Assembly (NCBI GenBank): GCA_001972305.1 | Contig: BDDD01000320.1 | Location: forward strand, 1-64,000 | DNA: 64,000 nucleotides | Direction: 5' to 3' | Source of the DNA: Cephalotus follicularis | Taxonomy: Eukaryota > Streptophyta > Magnoliopsida > Oxalidales > Cephalotaceae | In this document: positions 10,136 through 21,503 of the stretch, piece after piece | Layout: each line of letters starts with the position of its first letter | Position numbering within the stretch: position 1 is the first letter of the stretch | Notes under the pieces: generated by a model | Database searches by the model: none | The model's input: the letters and a program-made list of their open reading frames with translations, nothing else | Told to the model about the DNA's origin: nothing | Translations under genes and position numbers: made by a program

Positions 10136-12656
10136 TGTAACACCCTGTACCTTTTTGGGGCTTTAAGGGTTCTCTTTTTTAAGTTATATGATATGATGAT
10201 TTTGTCTTTTGGGCTTATGTGTAATAATGGATAAGAGAAGGATATGTTAAGCCAAGGTGTAAGTGAGATTTGTGGAAGTTGAAGGACTTTTATGCAAAGC
10301 TTCTTGAGGAAGATTACAACTTCCAAGACGAATGACGGCTTAAGTTGGGATTAGTGTGGGGTTATCTTGAGATTTGGCCATCCTTTCTTCTAGCTTCTGT
10401 AGGTTAGAGAGTTTTAGAGAGAGAGAGAGTCTAGTTTTCTTCTTCTTCTTCTTCGTTCTTGTGCTTGGACCAGTAGCAGTTGAAGCTTTCCGAGTGCAGC
10501 AGTGGAAGAAGCAGACAAGGAAAAAGGAAAGAAGCAGACAAGCTAGAGGAAGAGAGTAGCAGAGAAGAAGGGACGTTAACGTCCAAGGAAGTAGCAAGAA
10601 CTGTGAGTGGGAAATCCTTTCTTTTAAAGCATTCTATTGTTCATCTTATTTTCTTGAGAATCCTTCACCTCAGCTTCAGTTTGAGTAAGTGAGTTATGAT
10701 GGGAAGTTGTTTTCCCTAATGTGTTATGTTAACCATTCTTTTTTAGTGGAGTGTTCCCAGAGCCCAGAGCAAGATGTTATGTATCCTTTATATCGATCAT
10801 CTTCGGATGAGATGACGTGTACGTGTCCACCCCCCTCCTCAGCGTACCTATTGTCTATGATGGGTTGTTGAGAGAGTCTGCCCCCAGGTCCTACCTGGAT
10901 CTCCTTACATTGTGGCTAGGACAGTGTACAAGGTGAGTGCAGCCGAACACACATGTACGAGCTCCTTCCTCGTCAGCCTATCATCACAGGATGAGAAGTT
11001 GAGTGAGTCTGTCCCTGGGTTCCATACTTGGATCTCCTTGCATTGTTGCTTTAACAATGTATAGCAGTGAGTATAGTTGAGCTAAGTTATCAGATATAGT
11101 AGTATAGAGAGCCTTTCAGTAGGTTTTCTAGAGGTGGACCTTGTGCTCGGACTTTTAGTCCCCAGCCCAGCATTCAGAGAAGCAGTAACAAAGTACAGAT
11201 GAGTCAGCAGGTAAGCTGCCCAGCTCGGCTTAGGCCAAAAACCATCTCAGTTTAGGCCACTATAAGTTGGCAAGTATATTTGTGTAAACAAGAAAAGTAA
11301 GCACAACAAAGAAAAGCCAGTTCTAGCTTAGTCGTTATCCTTGGGTGTTTAGCCGGGAAGGACCCCAGTTCTTTTTCAGATCACTTTCTTTTAATCAGTT
11401 GTATTCTTATGTTTATTTCAGCTTTCATGAATATTCTAGAACTAGCTAAGCAGAGAAAAGAGTAAGTTTTCTTCAAGTACTTTGAGCTTTTCCTTATTGT
11501 ATGCCATGAGATATATGTTGTATACAGTCTTTTCCCCAGTTAGGATAGTTATTCATGCTCATGGTAAGATTTCTTTAGCGCATTCTTTTTTATGGATGCA
11601 CCAGAGGATGTTTTGTTCCCAGTCACTTAGTCAGTTGGACCAATCCCCTCACATATTATTTTGCAGACCAGCCAGCCGGGGGAGACCCTCCAGCTCAGCA
11701 GTACATAGCTTAACAAGGTAGTTTTTGAGCTCAGCAGCATGGAGCGCCAACTCGGGCGTTTAGCTGTGCATTGCATTGGGCATTGTTTCGGGTTCCCTTA
11801 CCTCCTTTTTATTGTAGGGTTTCCAGGAGATGCGTTGTTGTGATATTCTTTTGATGTAAGGAAAGATAAGTCATTTTATTCTTTTGCCTGCCAGGGAAGG
11901 CAGTGTATGTTTATGCCAGGGAAGGCATTGTGTGTATGCCAGGGATCAAATATGTAATGTTTGGATACTTTTAAGAAAGTTTATTGATGTTTTGAGTATG
12001 TATATGTGTTTATCTTGTGTTTTCATGGATATTTCATGTTATGAGTTTTTAGTTATCAGGTCTGTCTCGGGTGTTGGGGAGCCCTTGGGTTTCTAGCGGG
12101 GGATAGCCCATCAAGGGTGTTATGTTTATGCTTGGGAGCACAGGTTATGTTTAAAGAGGTTTACCCTGGGGAGGCAGGGTGTCCCCAGGGTGATGATGAT
12201 GTTGAGCTTTAGCAAGGTGTCCCTGGAGAGAGTGGCCAGGGGTGCCATGTTAGAGTAAGGCCCGCGACGGGTTATATGTTAAGATCTTCATGTTTTAAGT
12301 TAAACGGTGCGCTTGATGTTAGTGTTGTTGTGATGAGTAAGGGTGCCGGGGGACATTGTGTGTGTCCCCAGGGGAGCTTAAGTGGGCACGTGAGGCTCAC
12401 GTGGCCCTCTCCCCGGGCATGTTGTCCACAGGTTGTTAAGTGAGCGTGTGCGTTGCACGTGAGCGCTCTCTTCCAGGGTTTATGCTTGTTGTGCGTTTAG
12501 CCCAGGCCTTCTCCACGGGCTTTTTGCACGATAGGTTCCTGGGGAGTTTTAAGACAGCTCCTCAGGCAGTTTTAGTTTGAGAGGGTTGTTGGAAAGAGGA
12601 GCGCCATCCCTGACAGGACACGTGTCCCATAGAGTTAGCGGGGACGGGTCCTGACA
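10136..12656 (+). mobile_element. Solo gypsy-type LTR with perfect AAGTA duplication
   Basis: The unit starts TGTAACACCCTGTACC and ends GGGTCCTGACA. It is flanked on both sides by AAGTA (10131-10135 and 12657-12661). It is 2521 bp long, has TG...CA ends and no coding domain, so it is a solo LTR. The TGTAACACC start resembles the chromovirus LTR at 49460. Internal features are a diverged tandem repeat (about 10875-10960 and 11005-11075, sharing GGATCTCCTT and AGTGAGT blocks), a TGCCAGGG repeat cluster at about 11887-11945, and a cluster of CACGTG boxes at 12385-12465. Confidence 0.88.
12385..12465. promoter_or_regulatory. Cluster of CACGTG (G-box) palindromes in the solo LTR
   Basis: Three CACGTG cores occur within about 80 bp: GGCACGTGAGG, CTCACGTGGCC and TGCACGTGAGC. 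A related ACACGTGTCC lies near 12620. G-boxes are targets of plant bZIP and bHLH factors. Whether these act in this LTR is not shown by the sequence. Confidence 0.5.
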
Positions 12657-12661
12657 AAGTA

Positions 12662-13657
12662 TATTTTCAATATTTTGGTAATCAACAAAATACATAACAT
12701 AAAGCTGAATAGAAAATTCCCTTCTTTATCATCATTAAGAACAAAAGACCTTGGTAGAGAGCTTTTGTTGGGTATTTAATTAGCTTAAATTATATGTTTT
12801 AATATAAGTCTATACAGATTGTGAGCTAGTGTATTAGACCTATTAAGTTTAGAGTCCAGTAACTAGTAAAATCTTAGTTTATTCCCTATGTATACTAGTT
12901 GAAAACAAGAGCCTTGGTATTCCAAACTTGATTCCTTGGGTGTAATGTTTTAAGCAACCTATTGCTTAACATATCAACCTAACAATCTTAAAGTATTACA
13001 GTTTAAAAAAGGCAGAAAGAGAGCACAAATTTTTTTAAAAAAAATGAAAAAAAAAACAGAGAAGAGGTTGCTGGCACCATCAGCGTCACCGCCTTTGTGC
13101 TTCATCATTTTTCGGCCAACTTCAAACCAAACAGACACCACTGGAGTAATCAGGAAGCATCGCTCATTCCACCGGTGCCAACAACATCGCCAACTACCCT
13201 CAGAGGAGAGACAACGCGCCGACCAGAGACTGGTAACTTTGAGGCTTATATCTACATCGATCTTGGACACCTCATACGAAACCACCACAATCAGTGAAGC
13301 TGTCGTCCTCCGATTTTCAAGCACCATCGTCCAGTCGCCAGAGGAAGCTGGAAGACACCGTATGAACCGGACGGTGCACGTGGGCTTTGGCGCATATGCA
13401 TGAAAGAGAATAAAAAAAACCAGTTTTCTTTTTGAACAGTTGTGATTGCTCGATTTTCTGATCATAATATATTGGGCTATTGGAGTCAGAATTGGATGGT
13501 TCAGGAGCCAATCCCAAGGTTTTAGAACGTTCTAGACACAATGAATGGGATAGATCTATGAGATTGGACTCAGATTTTGTGATTTCAATCAGGTGCACTC
13601 GTTCTAGTACTGTTTCAATTATTTTATTTATTTTTGCAAACTTAAAGAAAATATAAG
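12662..13657. other. Unassigned stretch before the 13.6-kb copia element
   Basis: No protein domain recognised. A TGTTGGGTATTTAATTAGC at about 12767 could be the start of a copia LTR belonging to the element whose gag begins at 13658. I did not find a clear tRNA-Met primer site or a second LTR copy to prove it. Overlapping ORFs on both strands at 12974-13465 look like nothing known. Confidence 0.35.
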
Positions 13658-14600
13658 ATGGAAAAGCGTGTGATGCCCTTTGAAATGGTCAAACTTGAAT
13701 CATTTGGTTGATCTAAATTTAATGCTTGGAAACGAAAGAAGCAATTTGGCTAAGAATATCTGAATGGTTTTTATACTATTTTGAGTACTTTCAATGGCTT
13801 AGAGACTATGATTTTTTACAAGGACTACTTGTTGAACTGTCTGTTAGACAGACTTGCAGAAAGTTTGAGTAAGTATCACACTTCTAAATAAATTTGGAAT
13901 CATCTAGATGCCCAATTCAAGAAAGAGGAGGAACTTTCCAAGACTCACCTTGTGGACTAGTTCATGGATTTTAAATTTTAGGATGACAAGACAATCCTTC
14001 CTCACGTAACAAACTTTGAGAATTTGAGGTCTAAATTGAATAATAAGAAAATGGTTATGTGTGTTGCTTTTCTTGTTGGTGCTTTTATATATAAATTACG
14101 CTCTACATGGAATTCTTTTAAAACTGAAATGTATTGGAAAAAGGTGCAAGTGGGGCTGGGTGATCTCAAATGATGGTGATCTCAAATGATTCATTAGAAT
14201 TGAAGGTAAGAGTAGAGCTAGGAATAACTTGGAGATGGTTAGTCAGCAATAATCAGCTGCTAAGATGGTTTTAACTTTCAAGAAATTTTATAAGAAATCC
14301 AAGCCACCTAAAAGTGAACCTAATAGTTGAAGGCCAAAAAGACTATCTCAAAAAAGAAGGGCAAGTGCTACAATTATGGTAAATGGGGCTACTTTGCAGC
14401 AGAGTGTAGGCTACATAAAATGGATAATTCTAACACACCGCAAAAGGAAGACCATATGATGGTGGGCAAGATTGAACCTAACCATTTTGTTTCCATGATA
14501 GGCAAAAGTAAGGCCAGTGCTTCTTCACACTGGTGGTTGGATTCAGGAGCCAAGTGTCAAACTTTATTGATCCTAAAATATTACATAATAGTTTGAGACA
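13658..14600 (+). pseudogene. Degenerate Ty1/copia gag and protease start
   Basis: ATG at 13658 begins MEKRVMPFEMVKLESFG and meets a stop almost at once. Read-through and frame changes give a copia gag (LLDRLAESLSKYHTSK, FKKEEELSKTHLVD, FENLRSKLNNKKM). The zinc knuckle follows at about 14350-14410 as CYNYGKWGYFAAEC, where the usual second Cys is Tyr (CYNY) and the His is also Tyr. At 14525-14560 SHWWLDSGAKC matches the region around the copia aspartic protease (D-S-G present). Many stops and frameshifts: an old, dead copy. Confidence 0.8.
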
Positions 14601-16038
14601 TGTGAACGAAAAATGTTTAAACTTGAAAAAACTAATAATCTACTATTAGATACTTCTATTAAATTTGACAGATGTTAAGTGTGTGCACAAACCAAAATCA
14701 CTAGAAAACATTTCCGTTCGGTTTCTAGAAGCACACAACTTCTTGAGTTAATACATTATGGCCTTTGTGATTTCAAAAACTTTGCTATGAAAGGCCATCC
14801 GAAGTATTTATTTAGTTTTATAGCTTTTTTTTAGATACTGTCATATTTATTTGTTGAAATCGAAAGATGAAATATTTGACAAATTTAAAATTATCAAGAA
14901 TAGAGTTGAAAATCAATTGAACTTGAAAATTAAAAGGTTTAGAAGTGATAGAGGAGAAGAATAGAAACTGAGAGTTCAAGGAATTCTGTGCCTCTCAAGA
15001 TGTAATCCTTGAAACTATTACTCCTCAATCATCTCAATCGAATGGCGTAGTTGAACGTAAGAACATGACGTTAAAAGAAATGTTAAACTTCATGTTATTG
15101 ACAGCTGGCATGCCTACTAGTTACTCGAAAGATGTAGTGTTGACTGCTAATTACATTTTGAACAGGTTACCACTATCAGAATTGACTTCCATTCCTTATG
15201 AAATATGGCATAAAATCCTTGTAGATTTGACACTCTTAAGACCTAGGGTTGTATATGAGACCTAAGATGGGAACTAGGATAAACACTTATGCGTATCTAG
15301 GATGTACAGAAAACAATGCTCAGACCGGCTTTTGGATCTATCAAACAATATGGTGATGGAATTTAGGGATGCAGTGTTCTTTGAGAATAAGTTTCCCAAA
15401 TATCAATGCATGATCTTACCAGGTTTGAGAGAAATGGTTACAAATTCAACTGTGGAATCTCAATCAAATGCTTTTGACACTCTCCCTAAACTAATTTCTG
15501 AATCAGAACCTATAAGAGTATTGAGTACCCCAATAATTTTGGTGAAAATTTTGTGACCTATCATTTACAAGATGATCCATCCACCTATAAGGAAGCGATG
15601 AGATCTCGAGACTTGTTATAATGGATAGAAGCCACTATTGCAAAATGATCTATCTGTTACAAAATAAAACATGGAAGCTCGTCAATTTGCCAAAAAGAGC
15701 TAAGGCTATGGGTTGTAAATGAGTTTTGAAGAAGAAACTTAATCTTGATGGATCTGTAGCTCGGTATAAAGCACATTTAGTAACTCAGGGCTATAATCAA
15801 GTCAGTCTGATAAATTGTTTTGATATCTACTCACCGGTCTATTATATGGCAATGATAAAGATTCTTCTTGTTTTGGTATCTATTGAGCACTATGTTATGC
15901 ATCAAATGTATGTAAAAATGGTTTTTCTTAATGGAGACCTAACTGAACAAATCTACATGAATCAACATGAAGGGTATGTCATGAAAGGTTTTGAGAACAA
16001 AGTTTGTAAACTAAACAAATCTTTGTATGGTCTTACAC
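14601..16038 (+). pseudogene. Degenerate Ty1/copia integrase and reverse transcriptase
   Basis: The integrase end is recognisable at about 15010-15225 (SQSNGVVERKNMTLKEM, TANYILNRLPLSELTSIPYE). The reverse transcriptase start follows at 15710-16030 (KAHLVTQGYNQV, FDIYSPVYYMAMIK, VKMVFLNGDLTEQIYM, SLYGL). The coding sequence stops dead at SLYGL (16038), where a gypsy-type LTR has inserted. The rest of reverse transcriptase, with the YVDD box, and RNase H must lie off the window on the far side of the nest. The protein is broken by many stops. Confidence 0.85.
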
Positions 16039-17225
16039 TGTGACACCTCGAACCTGTAGGGGGTCCTGAGACATCACCCAAATCCATTCAGTCACTTAAG
16101 TCGGGTACTAGTTCAAGCGTACTCTATATAGTATAAATCCATACCAATTAAATCTTCAATAATATGTGTGTAATCCATTCAAATTCTAAAACATTAAGGC
16201 CAAAACATAACAATCCTTACAGTTCATTTCAAATCCATACAATCTTTTACAAATCCTTACAATACAAATGTTCGATACAATCCATAACTTATTAAGCAAA
16301 CCATAAAAACTAAAACACATAGCATCCATGTATCCAAACTTCATGCATATGTTCTATCAATTATCTCCTTACCCATGTCAACTTCCACTAACCCCTGATC
16401 CATCTGTGCTTGAATACATATGGATGCCCCATCTTGAAGGATGGGTTAGCCCAAAGGCCTAGCAGAAACTCAACCCATTTGCTAATGATATGAGCATATA
16501 TCACATTTATCAATGCATGTCATGGTAATATGCATGTACAATTGCAATTAACGAATTCATATATATAGTCGTCTCATACCAGCATATATACAGACCATTA
16601 ACCTAAATCATACACTCTTATCCATCTATCTATCAGACAATCGGACAGTTAACTAGGATATATGTACTGCCTCATACCAGTATATATAAGTAGTTAACCT
16701 ACAATTAATATTCGTAAGTCTAAACCTCCTTTCTAGAGAGTCACGCGGCTCTAGGTTTCGACATCTAGTTGCCAATCGTAGATTGTAAGCCTAACTAGAA
16801 CTAATCACCTATGTGTAGTGCATAGGCACTCGACTAGTTACAGATTCACTCAAACAATCACATCAATCAAACAATCACTTTCAAACTCATGTAAGTCTCA
16901 AGTCCCCCTTTTTAAAGAGGCACCTAGCTCTGGGAAGAGAACGCTAACCTCCCGAAAGTGACACACTACTCTAAGGTATGGATTCATTACACTTACGTAT
17001 AAACCCCCTTTTCTTAGAGGTGCTCGTCTCTGGGTCTTATCTAGTCTAATCCCCCTTTTCAGAGAAGCACATGACTCTAAGATCAGATAACAGTCATATA
17101 TCATTCCTTTGATAGTAGCTATTGTTGTCTCAGGTCCCCCTTTTCAGAGAGGCACTCAGCTCTAAGACGAAGACATCTAACCTCGTTTTCACTGTGGCAC
17201 ATGGCTCTAGATTAGTCATGAAGCT
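16039..17225 (-). mobile_element. Gypsy-type LTR (minus) truncated by the SIRE-like element
   Basis: It begins TGTGACACCTCGAACC directly against the copia reverse transcriptase. Its layout parallels the minus-strand solo LTR at 58024: repeated AATCCWTACAATAC blocks, then a block reading GAAGGATGGGTTAGCC (58024 copy: GAAGGATGGGGTTAGCC) followed by AGCAGAAAC. From 16900 to 17220 a unit of about 100 bp recurs around CCCCCTTTTCAGAGAGGCAC with 'ctct' about four times. The right end is missing because the SIRE-like LTR starts near 17226. The remainder should lie beyond the window. Confidence 0.7.
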
Positions 17226-18437
17226 TGACTACACACTATGAAATACTACAAGAGGGGGGTGAATTGTAGTATGTATGAAATAATGAACTTTTTCGGTTTA
17301 AGCAAAAATAAAACTAAAAAAACAATTCAATATATCAATAAAGTAAAGAGAGAGTATGAGAGTGCAAACACAGTTTTATAGTGGTTCGGCAAAACTCTTG
17401 CCTACGTCCACTTTTCCCAAGGACCTCTTTGAGTTTTCACTAGTCTCATAATATCTTTCAAAGAACTATTCGGTGCACCTTTACAACAATTATGATTGAG
17501 CATAATCACCACATATAAATGGTTCACTCCCCTCAAATAATTGAACAAATACAAAGATGATTTGTAGTTTTGTATAATCTCTCAAAGGTCAGATATAGAC
17601 GAATGTTACTCACAGTAACAGCTCAAAGTATGACAAGAACAACTCAAAAATATGCTAACAACAGTAAAATCTCTTGAATTCTTGATAGGAGATATTGTAG
17701 TAATCGTTGATGCTTCATTGTTATTCTTTGTTGTGATTTGAGCCTCTATTTATAGTGTTCATGTAGAAAAGAGCCGTTGGAATTGTCACATATCCGTTGG
17801 AATCACTTTGGGAATGTTTGCCTTCAATTAAGCGTTGATAAGGTATGATCAGATTGTAATATTCGACCAAAGCGTCGCCGGTTTTGATCTAAGCGTCGAC
17901 ATGTAGATGTTACCGTTATGTCTTATCTTGCGTTTTCCTCGTGTAAAGCTTCATCGTTTGGCAATTTTAACTTGATGCTTTAGTACACCTCTGCCGCTTT
18001 GAGTAAACCATTGCCGCTTTAAGTAGAGCACTGATATTGACTTTGTAACTGTTGGCGCTTTAAGGGTTAAGCGATGACGATCAAAAGTAAACGCGTTGCC
18101 GCTTTGTTCACATTTGTTTAGGCCACATGTTCTCAACTGCTGCTCAACTGCTAACGTTTTGTTCTCAACTGCTGGCGCTTTGTTTCTCAACCGCTGGCGC
18201 TTTGTTCTCAACCGCTGGCGCTTTGTTCTCAACTGCTGGCCCTTTATTCTCAATCGGTGGTACTTTGAGTGATGCATTCGACGATTAATGCTTTTAGCGC
18301 TGATGGTTAATTATTAACTGTCGACGCTTTAATACATTTTTCTCAGTACATCATCTGTCTTACCTTGCACATAAAATAAAATCATTAGTTGCAAATATGT
18401 TATCATCAATATTAGGATTGAGACAAAAATGTCAACA
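17226..18437 (-). repeat. 3' LTR of the SIRE-like element
   Basis: On the minus strand the LTR starts TGTTGACATTTTTGTCTC right after a polypurine tract AAAAAGGGGGACAT (18438-18451). It ends near the CAATTCACCCCCC tract at 17250-17265. Two TG starts on the plus strand fit its outer end (17226 and 17239). The partner duplication is off the window. The region 17880-18290 carries a dense cluster of GGCGCTTTG, GTCGACGC and related motifs. Confidence 0.7.
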
Positions 18438-18798
18438 ATGTCCCCCTTTTTGATGATGACAAAAATTTGCCATAAAATTATAAGTAATTTCATAAAAACA
18501 TAAGTAAGCAAAGCATAAGTAATAAAATTTCATAAGATGAAATCAAACTCATAGGTAATTTCATAAGATGAAATCAAACTCGGAATACTCCCCATTTTTC
18601 TTTGCTCCCCCTCAACTTGGGCATTGCATTTAAGCAATTCTCCCCCTTTTTTGTATAGCATCAAAAAGTGGACTAGAAAAACTTAAATCATAAACTTAAG
18701 CATTAAACAGTAAACGTATATAAAAACAGTAATAGGCTTAGCCATTAAACATTAACCATCTATTAAGCACAAACAGTTTTGAAGATTATATTACAAAT
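18438..18798 (-). other. SIRE-like 3' noncoding region with several polypurine tracts
   Basis: Three C-rich/T-rich stretches (TCCCCCTTTTT at 18441, ATTTTTCTTTGCTCCCCC near 18593, TCTCCCCCTTTTTTG near 18640) read on the minus strand as purine tracts such as AAAAAAGGGGGAGA. SIRE-type elements are known for repeated polypurine tracts before the 3' LTR. The one touching the LTR is the likely primer site. Confidence 0.65.
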
Positions 18799-19536
18799 TC
18801 AAGCATAAAATGCAATGATAAAAACAAAATGATAAATAATATGCAAAGCTAATGGTGAATCATCCATTCTATCATCCTCATTATCTCCATCTCCATCTCC
18901 ATCTCCAACATCCTCGATATCTGTGTCTTGATTCGCTTCTTCATTTGTTTCATCTTCTTGACTCGATGAAGATGTGATGCCCTCGTATCTAGTGAGACAT
19001 TTCTCAGTGTGTTTTCTTTCCAGCCTTTTTTGTTTTCTCTCAATACCCCTTTGTCTGCTTTCTATACCATGAATAGCTTGCATAATTTGCTCAAATCGAC
19101 TATTAGAAAACATAGAAGTAGGTTCAACCGGCGGAGCTACCTCTTCTTGATCTTGAGCTTCTTGTGCTTCTTCTCCCTCTTCTTCTTCCCCACTAACTCT
19201 ATCTGAATCTTCGTCCTTGGGAATCCACGTCCCAAGCCTTTTATGTTTCTTGAACCCCATCCTACATAGGGTTCCCTTTCCCAATTTATCAGCATTTTGA
19301 AGTGAATTGTTCACTTCCTCATGTAAATTAACACCATAATGCATGAGGATTTTGGTCACTATGTTACCATAAGGGAGTCTAGCATTCTCCCAAGACTGCA
19401 TTGCCTTTGTATGATTAAAAATGAGTAAAGGCACATTTATCCTCCTACCAGTAATAATATGAAACATAGTAAATGCTTCGATATGTGTGACTTCATCAAA
19501 GCCACCAGCCTTAGGTAGAATATGTGTTGCCATAGT
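18799..19536 (-). pseudogene. Env-like ORF of SIRE-like element, C-terminal part
   Basis: About 245 residues on the minus strand read MATHILPKAGGFDEVTHIEAF, then FMFH/MFHIITGRRINVPLL, a Glu-rich acidic stretch (SGEEEEGEEAQEAQ), a basic segment (ERKQKRLERKH), an acidic tail and a C-terminal hydrophobic end. This matches the downstream ORF of SIRE-type copia elements, sometimes called env-like. A link to any viral envelope is unproven, and I see no signal peptide or fusion segment. The true N-terminal half lies at 42311-42953; the initial residues of the open stretch (up to 19632) belong to the inserted gypsy LTR. Confidence 0.75.
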
Positions 19537-21503
19537 TGACACACCCCGTTTCCCCCATGCGCTACCGGGAGACGAGCCATGCGAGGAGGAAGGATACACC
19601 ACAATATCCTCAACCTCAGACGCCAACCTCAAAACATAAGCCTAAGATTCAAAGGTATGAGATCCGACGTAAAAAAAAACACGTCACAAGGAAGTGACTA
19701 GCCGAGCTTCCCAAAACAACTACGTACACTGAGGTGCTAAAGCTACGCTACACTCAATCTCTCAAAACGTCAGCGTTTTAGTATAAAACCTATATACATG
19801 ACTGGTCGAGAGGTCGAGTAAAACTAAACCGAGGGTCAAACCTTATCCCATAACGCTACACCCTACATCCGAGGACTAGGTTCCCGCACTAGGTGCTTTA
19901 CCCTTAACCCCAGAGGTCGCGAGGAGACCTACTACACTACCTATATCGGACAAGACTCCAAGATGCTCCACGCCATCTCGGCATCTTGGCACTAAGCCTC
20001 CTACATACTTAGAAAACCTCAACAAACATCACAAGGATCTCATAAACATAAAAATCATCAAATTTATCTCATGGCTTTTCCTAGCAACCACAAAAAATAC
20101 CAAAGGTAACATAATCCAGAGATGATTTACAAAAGAATTACAAAGTTTTAAAGATTCTCATGACCTACAACAGAATCTATACAAAAACCCCAAGATGCCC
20201 CCAATGCATGCAGGTCCGACTAGCCGAGGAGCCAGCTAAGGTGCTCACACCGAGGTCTACCTATTCCAAAACACTCCTTGGTCTGGTGGATCACAAGAAC
20301 TTCAAACCACGGCTTCCACTGCACATACCACTGCCGGAACCACCTCAACAGGAACCACATCGACATTCACAAGTAACAGCTCAGCCGGAACCACATCAGC
20401 AAGGTCATGGGCTACATGATTGTACACATCCCTCATATCATATAGATGCCACATATCCAGAGCACAAAACCACATGAACTTTGATCGAAGGGATACAGAA
20501 GCTCTACCCTCATCGGCAATCACGTAGCTGAACATCGACTAAAGGGCTCACGAATCACCGCTAGGCTCCACCCTTGTCCGCAATCATATAGGAGAACTTC
20601 GACTGAGAGGTAAGCGAACCATCGCTCAGACCTTCTCTAGTCGGCTTTCTCATGTCCGAGCACCCAATCATGGTCTGACCAAAGAAGTAGCAGATCCATC
20701 GACTGCACTCACACAACATACCGTCATAGACAAATGGGATGAGCAGATCCAGGTAACGGAACCCGGGGATAGTCACACCCAACAGCCCATCATAGACAAT
20801 GCAATTGCTGAATGGAATTGGGATCCAACGCCACACTCCTCCTCAGCCATATGAGTCTCACATATCTGAGCCTACCAGTAACCAACATCCGAGAACAATA
20901 CATGATATCAAGAAGTATGAAATACTTTAAACAACAGGGGAACAACATATCAACCCAAGACATCGAGCATACCTACTCAGTAATAGTATTTCAACATGCA
21001 ACAACCAAGAAGGACAATAGGAAAACAAATCCTGGTCAAGCATTAATATCATGGAAAATAAGGCATATTATAAAATAAGACTCTCAAAATCAAATGATAG
21101 AAAAGGGAATATCCCACTCACTAGTAAACTGCAAGTCCTCTGACTAGCTCCCTTGCTGCGCTGACTCCACGATGGGATCTTCTTCAACAAGATCAACACA
21201 CATGACAGACATAGCATCGTCAGCTCTAACACGTCCGAGCAACATGCATGAACATCCACATGCATAAAAGCCATAACAAAGCCTAATTGGCCTTCACATT
21301 ACCATCACTCTGCCCCAAACCATCACAGAAGATACAGCACGTCGGACATCCATATCAAACTGAGAGGAAGAGCACTTACCTTGATAAACTCATAGACGGC
21401 AAGAATGTTCCAAATCCTTAGATTCAACGGAAGAAAGTTTCAAGGAAAAACGGAGAAGAAAGGAAAAGCACTCAAGCAAGGTTCACCTTTCCAAAGCAAA
21501 ACT

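Noticed and set aside
12974-13465. Minus-strand ORF of 163 codons and overlapping plus-strand ORFs
   Set aside because: Low-complexity Phe/Lys-rich ends from poly-A/T runs, no domain recognised, open on both strands at once. More likely chance or a piece of an LTR.
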